64,000 nt of DNA from DATDIC01 sp963777625 (GCA_963777625.1 CAVZRO010000009.1:1-64000); one strand, 5' to 3'. Shown: positions 26,554 to 35,881, counted from the first letter of the stretch. The notes: a model not told the origin generated them from the letters alone. Made by a program: numbers and translations.

Positions 26554-29049
26554 ATGGAGAGCAATGTCGACCAACTCAAGGTCCCCGAGTCCAACCCGGG
26601 GTCGAAGCCGGATGCGACGAATCCTCCTTCCATGCTGAAGGAGCATTCAAAATTGGGATCGGGGGATAAGGCCGACCAAGCCAAGACGCAAAAGTCACCG
26701 CCTACGAGAGGCGCCAGCTCCACCAACTCTATAAGCCCCCTTGACGCCGCGTCGAAAGGCGGCTTGGCAACTGACGAAGCTCGCCGCCGGCTGGAGAAGT
26801 TCGGCTCCAACACGATGCCGGACACGAGCGTGCACCCGCTAGGCATGGCACTGGAGAAGTTCTGGGCGCCTGTTCCGTGGATGCTCGAAGCCGCGATCGT
26901 GCTCGAGGTGGTGCTCGGCAAATATGTCGAAGCCGGGATCATCGCCCTTCTCCTGGTGTTCAATGCCGCACTCGGACTCCTCCAAGAAGGCCGCGCCCAG
27001 GCAACTCTCGCCGCGCTGAAGTCACGGCTTGCGCTGACCGCCTCTGTCCAACGCGACGGCGTATGGAAGACGCTGCCGGCTGCAGAGCTGGTGCCGGGAG
27101 ATACGGTGAAGCTTTCACTTGGCGGTGTGGTAGCGGCAGATGTGAAGCTCACGAGCGGAGAAATCCTGCTCGATCAATCCATGCTCACCGGCGAATCCGT
27201 CCCGATCGAAGCCGGCGCCAGTGTTGAGGCTTATGCAGGGGCTTTGGTTCGGCGCGGAGAGGCGGAGGCGGAGGTCACGGCGACCGGTGTTCGCACCAAA
27301 TTCGGTCGCACCGCCGAACTCGTTCGCACCGCCCACGTCGTAAGTTCTCAGCAGAAGGCGGTTCTACGCGTGGTGCGCAATCTTGCCGCCTTCAATGGCG
27401 TCGTCATCGTGATGCTGGTGACCTATGCCTGGCATCTAAAGATGCCGGTCGCCGAGATCATACCCCTTGTCCTGACAGCTATTCTCGCATCGATACCGGT
27501 GGCGCTGCCGGCCACATTCACGCTTGCGTCCGCGCTCGGTGCGCGCGCTCTGGCAAAGCTGGGCGTCCTTCCGACCCGCCTCTCCGCAGTGGATGAAGCG
27601 GCATCGATGATTGTCTTGTGTGCCGACAAAACTGGCACGCTGACCCGAAACGAGCTGACGGTCACGACCGTTCGTCCAATGCCCGGGTTTGACGAGGCGC
27701 GTGTTCTGACGCTGGCTGCGCTTGCCAGTTCGGATGGCGGGCAGGACCCGGTTGATGGAGCTATTCGCATAGCAGCCGCAAGCAAGCCCGTTCCCGGCGC
27801 ACCGAGACTGATCAAATTTATCGCCTTCGACCCAGCCAAGAAAATGTCTGAGGCGACCGTAACAGATGCGACGGGAGGTCCGCAGCGTATCGTGAAAGGT
27901 GCCTTCGCCGTGATCATCGGCCTTGCCCAGCCATCGCCGACGGCGGCGGTTGACGCCAAGGAACTAGAAGAAAAAGGTTTCCGGGTGCTGGCGGTCGCCG
28001 TCGGGCCCGCCACGGCGATGAAGCTCGCCGAACTCGTCGCGCTCAGTGACCCGCCTCGCGAGGACTCTGCGGGTCTCATCACCGAATTGCACAAACTAGG
28101 CGTCCGCACCGTGATGGTGACGGGCGATGCGCCGGCGACGGCAGCCATCGTAGCTAAGGCCGTGGGACTTGATGGCCTCATCTTCCCGCCCGGACCAATT
28201 CCCGACATTGTCCATGCTGAACAATTTGCCGTCTTCGCGGGCGTCTTGCCGGAGGACAAATATAAACTTGTCAAAGCGCTTCAGAAAGGCGGCCACACCG
28301 TCGGCATGTGCGGTGACGGAGCCAATGATGCGCCAGCATTGCGCCAGGCCCAGATGGGAATCGCTGTCTCGACCGCGACCGACGTCGCCAAATCAGCGGC
28401 CGGCATGGTGTTGACCGAGCCCGGGCTCGCCGGCATCGTTGCCGCGATCAAAGAAGGGCGAACCACGTTCCAGCGTATTCTGAGTTATACGCTGAACTCC
28501 ATTACGAAAAAGACGGTGCAGGTGCTGTTTCTGGCGATTGGCTTGGTAATGACCGGCCATGCAGTCCTGACGCCCTTGCTGATGGTCCTCATCATGATTA
28601 CCGGCGACTTCCTGGGAATGTCGTTGACGACCGACAATGTCCGGCCGTCGCCGGCGCCGAACGCATGGCAAATCGGAAACCTAACGATCGCAGGCGTCAT
28701 CATGGGACTCGGCGAACTACTTTTTTGTACGTCCGTCCTGGCCGTCGGCGCATACGGAATCGGGTTCAGCCTAAGCGCACTGCAGACACTGGCCTTTGTT
28801 GTCATCGTGTTCGGCAACCAAGCCACGACCTACACCAATCGTGAGCGTCATCATCTGTGGTCCTCCCGCCCGAGCATCTGGCTCCTTGTCTCGTCCGTCG
28901 CTGATCTCCTGATCGCTTCGGGTACTAGCCGTTGGAGGAATTGCAATGACGCCTTTACCGGCATGGGCCCTGGCCTGCACCCTCGCTGCTGCCATCGTCT
29001 TCGCAGTCATCATGGATTTCGTAAAGGTCCCAGTTTTCAGCCGCCTTAG
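26554..29049 (+). CDS. Plasma-membrane proton-efflux P-type ATPase, C-terminally frameshifted
   Basis: This P3A-type H+ pump uses ATP to export protons. It starts MESNVDQLKVPESNPGSKPD with an unusually long polar N-terminal tail (about 65 residues). Features in order: GLATDEARRRLEKFGSNTMP, membrane helices 1-2, actuator LTGESVPIEAG (about 211), PVALPATFT in helix 4, phosphorylated Asp in CADKTGTLTRNE (about 358), MCGDGANDAPALRQA hinge, and later helices. After LLIAS near 28918 the frame shifts; the expected end, VLAVGGIAMTPLPAWALACT to FSRLRIT, reads in the next frame to 29059. So the last helix (about 45 residues) is replaced by a basic tail. GGGTAC marks the indel. Confidence 0.88.
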   Translation: MESNVDQLKVPESNPGSKPDATNPPSMLKEHSKLGSGDKADQAKTQKSPPTRGASSTNSISPLDAASKGGLATDEARRRLEKFGSNTMPDTSVHPLGMALEKFWAPVPWMLEAAIVLEVVLGKYVEAGIIALLLVFNAALGLLQEGRAQATLAALKSRLALTASVQRDGVWKTLPAAELVPGDTVKLSLGGVVAADVKLTSGEILLDQSMLTGESVPIEAGASVEAYAGALVRRGEAEAEVTATGVRTKFGRTAELVRTAHVVSSQQKAVLRVVRNLAAFNGVVIVMLVTYAWHLKMPVAEIIPLVLTAILASIPVALPATFTLASALGARALAKLGVLPTRLSAVDEAASMIVLCADKTGTLTRNELTVTTVRPMPGFDEARVLTLAALASSDGGQDPVDGAIRIAAASKPVPGAPRLIKFIAFDPAKKMSEATVTDATGGPQRIVKGAFAVIIGLAQPSPTAAVDAKELEEKGFRVLAVAVGPATAMKLAELVALSDPPREDSAGLITELHKLGVRTVMVTGDAPATAAIVAKAVGLDGLIFPPGPIPDIVHAEQFAVFAGVLPEDKYKLVKALQKGGHTVGMCGDGANDAPALRQAQMGIAVSTATDVAKSAAGMVLTEPGLAGIVAAIKEGRTTFQRILSYTLNSITKKTVQVLFLAIGLVMTGHAVLTPLLMVLIMITGDFLGMSLTTDNVRPSPAPNAWQIGNLTIAGVIMGLGELLFCTSVLAVGAYGIGFSLSALQTLAFVVIVFGNQATTYTNRERHHLWSSRPSIWLLVSSVADLLIASGTSRWRNCNDAFTGMGPGLHPRCCHRLRSHHGFRKGPSFQPP

Positions 29050-29125
29050 AATCACTTAAGTCGTCTTACTGGGCTAAAACCCCTTGTACGGCTCGACACG
29101 TCCTGTGTACGGGTGGAGATTTTCA

Positions 29126-29490
29126 CTCGGGGAGGTTGTCGTCGTGGCGGAAGACGAGGTACTGCTCCGCATGATGGCGCTCGACGTGCTAACCGACCAA
29201 GGTTTTGAGGTTATCCAAGCGGGGCATGCCGAAGAAGCACTTGCCATTCTGGAATTGCAGGCTGCCGATATCCGCGTCCTTGTTTACCGACATTCATATG
29301 CCCCGCCCAATGGACCGGCTGGAGCTGGGGCGCATCATGCGCGCAGCCATTGGCCGTGGATTGCACTCCTATTAGCTTCAGGAAGGCAAGACCTGCCGAA
29401 ATGCCCGCGGAAGCCGGTTTTTGTCCGAGCCGTCTGATCTCCATCACGTAGTAAAGTGCGCTCGGGAAATAGCGACACCGAGCAATCCGC
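29126..29490 (+). pseudogene. Response regulator receiver, decayed
   Basis: This CheY-like receiver begins VVVVAEDEVLLRMMALDVLT and reads to ADIRVL. Near 29281 a one-base indel shifts the frame to LFTDIHMPRPMDRLELGRIM, which holds the acceptor Asp. Further shifts lead through SGRQDLP and finally SEPSDLHHVVKCAREIA, the C-terminal helix. At least three frame breaks make it dead. GGGGAGG precedes the GTG start. Confidence 0.7.
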
Positions 29491-29716
29491 AGCCTCAGTA
29501 CAACATTGCACCGACCATGACTCCGCGATCGGCCGGCCATCGTCCACCAGCATCGGAAGCGACCGGCCGGGACCCATATCGGCCGCCGTGGCGGCGAGAG
29601 GTCCTATCGTTCCGGCGGGTTGTGCGTGCGCCTCGACCGCGGCGATGAACGCGTCAGGCTCGGCAAGTTAATGGTACCCCGCCGAATATTGTCGGCAGAG
29701 AGGCGCGCGCGCCAAC

Positions 29717-29857
29717 CTATTTCGACGGCGGCTTTGCACCCGGCTTGCGAGCGTCGGCCTGCGGCCCGAGAAAGGTCGGGCTTGCCGCTGCAACCTTCTT
29801 GTCTGCCTTCGGCTTCTTAGCCTCGCGGTTGCCGCGCTGCTTGTTGCCCTTGCCCAT
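29717..29857 (-). CDS. Small basic protein of unknown function
   Basis: This 46-residue lysine-rich protein starts MGKGNKQRGNREAKKPKADK and ends GAKPPSK. I know similar MGKGNxxRGNxEAKKPK microproteins from many alphaproteobacteria, always short and uncharacterised; the charge suggests RNA or ribosome binding, but that is inference. It stands alone between a dead receiver gene and the hydroxylase. Confidence 0.7.
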   Translation of the reverse strand: MGKGNKQRGNREAKKPKADKKVAAASPTFLGPQADARKPGAKPPSK

Positions 29858-30093
29858 GATCATTCACCCTACTGTCGTGCTGCCGGCCACCATCCGCACA
29901 AGGTCGTTCGGTGCGGCTGGCATCCAGCTGTGCCGGCGCGTCAGATAGACTCCACACCGCACCCACATGCAAGCGCCAAATGCACGCCGACCCCACGCTG
30001 CGGAACATTCGACGCCGATCGAGGATCAAACATCGAGCCGACCTACAAACCCGGATCATCGACTCCGTAAGGCAATCCGGCAGCTTCCGCACT

Positions 30094-30615
30094 TCAGCGA
30101 ATATCCTGGTCAGGCTCTCGGTAGGTTCCAAGCACCCTGTCCCAGAAGAAGTCGATCACGGCGAAATTGCTGTCCGCGTGCAGGTGATGGACGAAATGAA
30201 GCTGCTGCTTGTGCCTGAACCAGGCGAAGCGTTCCAGACGCGATCCCTCGACGTGATATTCCTTGTCGAGATAGACATGTGCGTAGAACGACGCCGCGCT
30301 GACAGCGGTCACAACGAGGAACAGACTGAACGGAAGAATAAGAAACATCCCGCCCGCAACGAGGATCGTCGGGATAAGAAAGTAGGGAGTGTTGTTTCCT
30401 TCCGCACTGCGATAGGTGGACGACACAAGATGACCCTTCGCATAGTACGTATGATGAAATCTGATATGGTTCCGGAAGAAGATACCACCCCACCGCTGAT
30501 GACCGAGACCATAATGAAACAGAGTTTGGCTGCTCGACATGACCAAATACGTACAGACCGCTGTCAAAACGAACAGTGGAATCTCTAACAGAAACCATTG
30601 CACAAACTCGACCAT
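30094..30615 (-). CDS. Fatty acid hydroxylase / sterol desaturase family membrane protein
   Basis: This 173-residue integral membrane di-iron protein starts MVEFVQWFLLEIPLFVLTAV. Histidine clusters that bind iron are RNHIRFHHTYYAKGH and LHFVHHLHADSNFAVID; a further histidine is in FHYGLGHQRWG. Two to four membrane helices are visible (VAGGMFLILPFSLFLVVTAV). The typical ending FWDRVLGTYREP is present. The likely reaction is hydroxylation or desaturation of a lipid. No partner gene is adjacent. Confidence 0.82.
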   Translation of the reverse strand: MVEFVQWFLLEIPLFVLTAVCTYLVMSSSQTLFHYGLGHQRWGGIFFRNHIRFHHTYYAKGHLVSSTYRSAEGNNTPYFLIPTILVAGGMFLILPFSLFLVVTAVSAASFYAHVYLDKEYHVEGSRLERFAWFRHKQQLHFVHHLHADSNFAVIDFFWDRVLGTYREPDQDIR

Positions 30616-30749
30616 CAGTCGGTGAGACTCCCCGGCCACTGCACCACTGCTAGGCCCGCATTTACCACACAATGTAGGTGCATGGCGAATCTGAATTGAC
30701 AAAGGTTCCTCGGCGACAAAGCCTTGCACTGAAGCAGTGGAAGTCCCTG

Positions 30750-30930
30750 ATGGTGACAGAGTGTAATCGGGAGTTCGATAGAATTTGCTTCTGTTGAAGG
30801 GTGGCACGTCGTGGCTGCGTTCGATGGCGGGAGGATTTCCTGCGGATGCTGGTTCGCTGTTGTTGGATAAGGTGGATCGAGCAATCCATCTGACCGAGCG
30901 TTTTGGCATCCATACCGCCATCATCGGTGG
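30750..30930 (+). pseudogene. IS1380-family transposase, N-terminal fragment
   Basis: Starting at the ATG at 30750 (MVTECNREFDR), the frame shifts to EFASVEGWHVVAAFDGGRIS and then to ADAGSLLLDKVDRAIHLTER. The pattern AAFDGGRxSxDAGxLLL is the N-terminal signature of IS1380 transposases. The catalytic core is absent; the fragment ends beside the ABC transporter stop codon. Confidence 0.6.
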
Positions 30931-30963
30931 GCATCCTGCGCGGAGCCTGGTGCGAGGCCGTGC

Positions 30964-33069
30964 TCAGGCCCGACGCGCGCAACCGCGATGGCGCACAAAC
31001 GTTACCAAATAGGCGATCAGCAAAAATACCAGCGCGTGCACGGCGACAATCACGGCACCGCGGGCCGCCGGCTCCGCGGTCATGTCCATCAGCACGCCGC
31101 TGCGCGAGTTGATCACGCGAAGCGGCCCGTCGGCAGCGATGAATACCGACTTCATCGCTTCGGTCAGCCAGTAGCCGCTGACCGCTATCTTCGCCAGCTT
31201 TTCGGCGAGAGCCGGCAGCTTCGGTATCAAGACCCCAGCCAGGATCAACTGCGGCACTAACGCCAGTGGTACGATCGTGGTTGCCTGGTCGCGGCTATTA
31301 GCGATTGCTGAGATTAGTAGTCCGATCGCGGTACCCGCCATCGCACCAATGGTCAGTAGCCCGAACTGCTCCAGCCAGTTGCCGGGAATGCTTTCCGCCA
31401 GTGCCATCGCAAGTGCATAGACAACGCCTAGTTGCAGCACGGTGAACACGCACGATACGACGTATTTCGCGCCGACAAACGCCGCCGTGGACAGGTTGAT
31501 ATCGCGCTCGCGCCGATAGATCGCCAAATCACCGACGATCTCCTTCGATGCCGCGTTGCAACCAAGCCAGATCGCGCTCAGCCCGAGCAGTAGTAGAAGC
31601 GCGTTCTCCGCGCCGACGCGCTCCAGCCCTACCCCGAATGTGCCAAACGCATAGCCCACCAATCCGCCGATCAGCACGCTCTGGACCGCCGCCATGACCA
31701 GCGTGCGGCGATCGGTCAGCAGCAGTCGCGTATTCCGGTGCAGCAGAATACATACTTGGCGAGCAATGCGTCGCAAGGTGGCAAACGCCGCGATCAGCGC
31801 CGGCTCACGGCGACTCTGGAGGTGATGGCGGGGTGTGGCGGCACTCGCCCTGGTCGACATCGTGCCCGCAATCTGCTCGAACTTGGCGCGCCAGCGCTCG
31901 GCACCAAGTTCGTCCATCCGGTCGAACACCTCACCCAATCGGCGCACCGCAAAGAATTCCAGCGCTGCCAAAGGTGTGCCAACGAAGGTCGGCTGGCCGC
32001 CGCGGCCCATGCAGACGAGCTTGTCGCAGAACTCAATCACGTTCGCCAACGTATGTGTGACGACAACGATGGTCATGCCCTCATCGGCCAAGTGCCGCAG
32101 CAGGCGCATGATCTCCCAGTCCGTACTCTCGTCCAGCCCGCTGGTTACTTCGTCGAGGAACAGGAGATTGGGGCGCGAGAGGATCTCGCTGGCAAGGCTC
32201 GCGCACTTCTTCTGGCCGCCGCTGAGCGCACCGATGCGCTGGTCGAGCAGCTCGAACAGGTCGACGCTGCGGGCCGCCTCGTCCACCGCTACACGACGTT
32301 GCGCCACGGTCGTATCAGGCGGCAGCCGAAGCTGTGCCGCGTAGTCGAGCGCCTGGCGCAGCGTGAGCTGCTCGTGCAGCACGTCCTGCTGCGGCACGTA
32401 CGCGATGTCCTGCTTCAAGGCTTGGAAATTGGCGTGTAGGTCTATCTCGTTGAGCAGGACCGTCCCCTCGCTCGGCAGCGCCCGACCAGCCAGGATGTTC
32501 ATCAGAGTGGACTTGCCCGTGCCGTTGGAGCCGATGATGCAGACCAACTCGGACGGACGGATGCGCAGATGGGCGGCATCCAGGATGCGCCGTTTCGCTG
32601 TGTGGGCCCGCCCACGCTTTACATCGAAGCTGACACCCCGCACCAGCAGCTCGACATTGCCGATGCGCCAGGATCTGGTGAGGGCGGTGCCGTCGAACGT
32701 TAACTGGAATGGGCCGATATCGATGCGGTCCCCCGGGCTCAAGGGACGAGCGCCGCGCAGCCGTGCGCCATTGACATAGGTGCCGTTAGTGCCGCCGAGA
32801 TCGCGCAGCACGACGCTACCCTCCGCGACCTCGAAAGCGGCGTGACGGCTTGAGACATTCGGATGGTCGAGTACAACCTGGCCGGGCAGCGCCTTGCGGC
32901 CGACGGTCAGGCCGTGGCCGAGCGGCACGCGTCCCGGCGCTGCGGCGAATGTGATGTCCGCTGCGCGTGCGCTCATCGCCTGGGAGAAGCCTCGGGCCAA
33001 TCCGCGCATCCATTGTCGGTTGCGGCTGCGACCGGACCCGCAAGCCGGGTCGGCCGGTGCAGCTTCCAT
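30964..33069 (-). CDS. FHA-domain ABC transporter (ATPase fused to ABC-2 membrane domain)
   Basis: This 701-residue half-transporter has three parts. An FHA phosphothreonine-binding domain (about 45-130) shows LTVGRKALPGQVVLDHPNVS SRHAAF and GGTNGTYVNGARL. The ABC ATPase (about 150-390) has Walker A GSNGTGKST, signature LSGGQKK and Walker B LLFLDEVTSGLDES, with an H-loop VVVTHT. The C-terminal ABC-2 membrane domain (about 440-695) has about six helices. The order ATPase then membrane is that of ABCG exporters; the FHA domain suggests control by a Ser/Thr kinase, although none is encoded here. The start could also be an internal Met at about residue 21 or 32. FixJ-like box 5 lies 137 bases upstream. 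Confidence 0.88.
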   Translation of the reverse strand: MEAAPADPACGSGRSRNRQWMRGLARGFSQAMSARAADITFAAAPGRVPLGHGLTVGRKALPGQVVLDHPNVSSRHAAFEVAEGSVVLRDLGGTNGTYVNGARLRGARPLSPGDRIDIGPFQLTFDGTALTRSWRIGNVELLVRGVSFDVKRGRAHTAKRRILDAAHLRIRPSELVCIIGSNGTGKSTLMNILAGRALPSEGTVLLNEIDLHANFQALKQDIAYVPQQDVLHEQLTLRQALDYAAQLRLPPDTTVAQRRVAVDEAARSVDLFELLDQRIGALSGGQKKCASLASEILSRPNLLFLDEVTSGLDESTDWEIMRLLRHLADEGMTIVVVTHTLANVIEFCDKLVCMGRGGQPTFVGTPLAALEFFAVRRLGEVFDRMDELGAERWRAKFEQIAGTMSTRASAATPRHHLQSRREPALIAAFATLRRIARQVCILLHRNTRLLLTDRRTLVMAAVQSVLIGGLVGYAFGTFGVGLERVGAENALLLLLGLSAIWLGCNAASKEIVGDLAIYRRERDINLSTAAFVGAKYVVSCVFTVLQLGVVYALAMALAESIPGNWLEQFGLLTIGAMAGTAIGLLISAIANSRDQATTIVPLALVPQLILAGVLIPKLPALAEKLAKIAVSGYWLTEAMKSVFIAADGPLRVINSRSGVLMDMTAEPAARGAVIVAVHALVFLLIAYLVTFVRHRGCARRA

Positions 33070-33206
33070 TCCTGGTTCTTGCTATGGCTTGGACCAATCA
33101 TCAGAGCTCGCTGTGTCTATATTTAAAGGCAAATCGGCGACTTCGCGCGGACCTTGTTCGTGCCGGGAAACTTGCCAACCCTAAGACGCGCGGCGCGCGT
33201 CGGAAC

Positions 33207-33220
33207 AGCCTCGGAAACTA
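33207..33220 (-). promoter_or_regulatory. FixJ-like box 5
   Basis: TAGTTTCCGAGGCT read on the minus strand, pointing to the ABC transporter. The hexamer 26 bases on is only TTAGGG, a weak -10. The rest of 33070-33352 shows no gene. Confidence 0.55.
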
Positions 33221-33352
33221 CCTAGCCGTCCTATTCATCGCGCCGCCTACCGGCCGACCAGGACCACGGCCGTCTCAGAAGCATGATAGGGGGAACGATG
33301 CCGGGTTCGGCAGTCCTGCGGCCATCGGCCGGTTCAGCCGCCTGCCTCCAGG

Positions 33353-34630
33353 TCAGGCCCCCGGCGCGGGATGCGGATGCTCGAGGAAGAAGCGCAGCAT
33401 CTCGCGGGTGGCATCGGGCCCGCGCGGATCTGTGTAGGAGCCGGCTGGACTGCCACCGAACCAAGCGTGACCGGCGCCGTGCACGACCCATTGCTCGATC
33501 ACCGTCCGCCCGTCCGCGGCGGCGTGCCGTGTGCGGCTGAAGGCGTAGCCGCCGGGGACTTGGCCCTCCTCCGCGCGCCTCCTGAGCGCCGCGCCTCCAG
33601 CCGACTGCGTGACAACTGCGTCGGCGTTCCGCGGGTTGACTGTGGTGTCCTGGTCGCCGTGGAATACAATGGCCGGAACAATACGCTGCTGTGCCCCGGG
33701 TCGCGCAGCGCTAGTCGCTCGGTTCACGCCGCCGCCCTGCATCGCCGCGAACGCCGAGGGCATGTCGCTGGCCGCCCCGCAGGCGAGACCCGAGTGCACG
33801 CCAATCGCGGCGTAGAGCTCGGGGTAGGCCTCCCCCATGATCGCCGCCGCGGCGCCCCCGGCCGACAGACCGGCGATATAGACCCGCCGCGGGTCTACCG
33901 CGTACTCGCGCATGACCTCTCGCGTGATCCCGGCGATCAGCGCCGGCTCCCCTCGACCCCGGTGCTGATCGCCCTCACTGAACCAGTTCCAGCACCTCTG
34001 TTTGTTCGCTGAAGCGGTCTGCGCAGGATAGACGACCAGGCACGTGTGCTCCTCGGCCGCCGTGTTCATGCGCGTGCCGGCGGCGAAGTCGTCGGGTGAC
34101 TGGGTGCAGCCGTGCAGCATGACGATCAGGGGCACGGGGCCGCCAGGGCGGTAGCCGCTGGGCACGTAGAGCTTGTAGGGTCGGCTGCTGGCCTCATTGC
34201 TGAAGGTGACGGCCAGGAATTGCGCGCCATCCGGCACAGAAACCCGCGGCGCGGCGGCGGACAGGCTACCCGGCCCTTCTCCCGGGAGCTGCAGCCCACC
34301 CCGACAGGCCTGGTCGAGGAGCCCGCGCAGCGCTTCGGGCATCGCCGGTACCATCCCCGCCGCTGGGCTGAAGGGCAGCCGGCCAGCGCCAGCGCCTGGT
34401 GCGACCCGCGGCCCGCCCTGCGATGCACGCCGCCACCGTGCCGTTCCGACCGGCTCGGCAACACCGTCGAGAGTTGGCGCAGCCGCCGATGGTGCGGTGG
34501 CCGGTACCACGCCTGGCGCCGGGCGGCGGCGTGCGAGCATGCGTTTCAGGGCCACAGTGGCCTCGGTGAGCCGGCCGGCATTGGTGAGGCGAGCCGCCTC
34601 GAGCAGGTCAGCGTTCAGAATGTTGGTCAT
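33353..34630 (-). CDS. PHB depolymerase-family esterase
   Basis: This 425-residue alpha/beta hydrolase belongs to the extracellular type-1 short-chain PHA depolymerase family. It starts MTNILNADLLEAARLTNAGR (a GTG six codons upstream is possible). A Pro/Ala-rich stretch is followed by the catalytic domain: YKLYVPSGYRPGGPVPLIVM LHGC (oxyanion His-Gly), lipase box YIAGLSAGGAAA with the nucleophile Ser, Asp in VFHGDQDTTVNP and His in VHGAGHAWFGG. No signal peptide is evident, so despite the family name it may act inside the cell. The CopG-type regulator lies 160 bases upstream on the same strand. Confidence 0.88.
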   Translation of the reverse strand: MTNILNADLLEAARLTNAGRLTEATVALKRMLARRRPAPGVVPATAPSAAAPTLDGVAEPVGTARWRRASQGGPRVAPGAGAGRLPFSPAAGMVPAMPEALRGLLDQACRGGLQLPGEGPGSLSAAAPRVSVPDGAQFLAVTFSNEASSRPYKLYVPSGYRPGGPVPLIVMLHGCTQSPDDFAAGTRMNTAAEEHTCLVVYPAQTASANKQRCWNWFSEGDQHRGRGEPALIAGITREVMREYAVDPRRVYIAGLSAGGAAAAIMGEAYPELYAAIGVHSGLACGAASDMPSAFAAMQGGGVNRATSAARPGAQQRIVPAIVFHGDQDTTVNPRNADAVVTQSAGGAALRRRAEEGQVPGGYAFSRTRHAAADGRTVIEQWVVHGAGHAWFGGSPAGSYTDPRGPDATREMLRFFLEHPHPAPGA

Positions 34631-34793
34631 GTTCTTGGCTTTCAGCACTGGGGACCCAGTCAGGCATCCCCGTTCGGAACCGGGATCGGCTTCCGTCGTC
34701 GATGTTTTGGCGTGGAGGTCCGACGCCTCGGCGCAGTTGGGCCGAGCGCGTTAGCGGCGTATGCGGCGTGCGCGTGCCGCGTCGCGGGTGTGG

Positions 34794-35216
34794 TCAGCTC
34801 ATGCGATCGGCCAGGGCGGCCCTCACCTCGGCGCTCGCGTGCAGTGCGCCCAGGACCGTGATCGAGGCGATCGCCGCGCGCGCCAATTCGGGCGTGACGT
34901 CGCTCGCGATGGTGGCCAAGCCTAGCACGTTGATGCGCAGCGCCTCGCCACGCTCGCGCGCGGCCTCCAGGTCCGCGCGGCTGTAGTGCCGTAGGCCGAG
35001 GTCCAGCGTGTTACGCGCCACCGACTGTCGTACCGCGTCGCCGTGCCGCTCGAGATGATTGCGAATCGCCGTGCGGATAAAATCGGTGCGGTTGGAATAG
35101 AAGCCCTCCCGCACGAGCAGGTCGACGTGGCCAAGGTCAACGTAGCCCAGGTTGATCGTGATCTTCTCGCTGTCGGCGGCCCCCTTGGGCCGTAGCTCGT
35201 GCACATTGCTGGCCAT
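34794..35216 (-). CDS. CopG/ribbon-helix-helix transcriptional regulator
   Basis: This 140-residue protein starts MASNVHELRPKGAADSEKIT. The ribbon-helix-helix is at about residues 18-55: KITINLGYVDLGHVDLLVRE then GFYSNRTDFIRTAIRNHLER, where the beta strand contacts DNA and the second helix dimerises. A helical C-terminal half follows. It probably represses itself and perhaps the downstream esterase; a clean inverted repeat lies 18 bases before its start. Confidence 0.82.
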   Translation of the reverse strand: MASNVHELRPKGAADSEKITINLGYVDLGHVDLLVREGFYSNRTDFIRTAIRNHLERHGDAVRQSVARNTLDLGLRHYSRADLEAARERGEALRINVLGLATIASDVTPELARAAIASITVLGALHASAEVRAALADRMS

Positions 35217-35233
35217 TGGCAAACCATCCCATT

Positions 35234-35251
35234 ACCATCTGTGTGGATGGT
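35234..35251. promoter_or_regulatory. Candidate operator of the CopG-type regulator
   Basis: ACCATC-N6-GATGGT is a perfect 6-base inverted repeat, with a third half-site ACCATC at 35223-35228. It lies just upstream of the regulator start (35216), a position suited to autorepression by a ribbon-helix-helix dimer. Confidence 0.55.
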
Positions 35252-35790
35252 ATATTGGGGAGCGCAGCGAGCTTGCAAGCTAGCTCTCCGCGATGGGCGA
35301 CGGGACCGCCCCATCCGTCTTTGTTCGTCCATAGGGAACGAGACCGCCTAGCACTCGGCAGAGCACCATAAGGGAGTCGAGCTGTCGGTGGTTTCCCGTC
35401 CCGCAACCATCGAAACCCAGACTCCCGCGCCGTCCCGGCCGGGAGTGTTCTGCTTGGGGGCTACCCACTCCAGCACCGTGCCCAATTTGCCATGCAGTGC
35501 TTTATCTGCGGCGCCCGGACAGGATATCGGTACTGGTTGCCTCGCCGTCCCTGAACAGCCGGTTCCGCACCTTTGTTCTCCTGGCCCCGTCCCGCTGTCT
35601 ATCGTCGCGGCAGAAATCATGAACGCCGGCACGATCGGCCAACGCCTGCCGAAGTTCGCCAGCATGATCTTCTCCGGCATGAGCCGCACTGCCGTCGCCG
35701 CCGCGGCAGGCCCCGCAAGCCGATGATTGAGATGATGCTGGAGAGCCGCAGACCCGGCTTTGCCGGCGCGCTGCCGCTGCCGCGGCCACT
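35252..35790. other. Intergenic region, no gene seen
   Basis: About 540 bases between the CopG-type gene and the IS3 remnant. Open frames exist on both strands but none shows a recognisable family or a credible start. Confidence 0.4.
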
Positions 35791-35881
35791 ATCGGTTCCA
35801 CCTGAAGTGGACCCCTCTCTGTGGGCCACTGGGGCCGGGACTTAAAAGGTGGAAGCGGCGCCGCTCTGACGATCATGAAAT

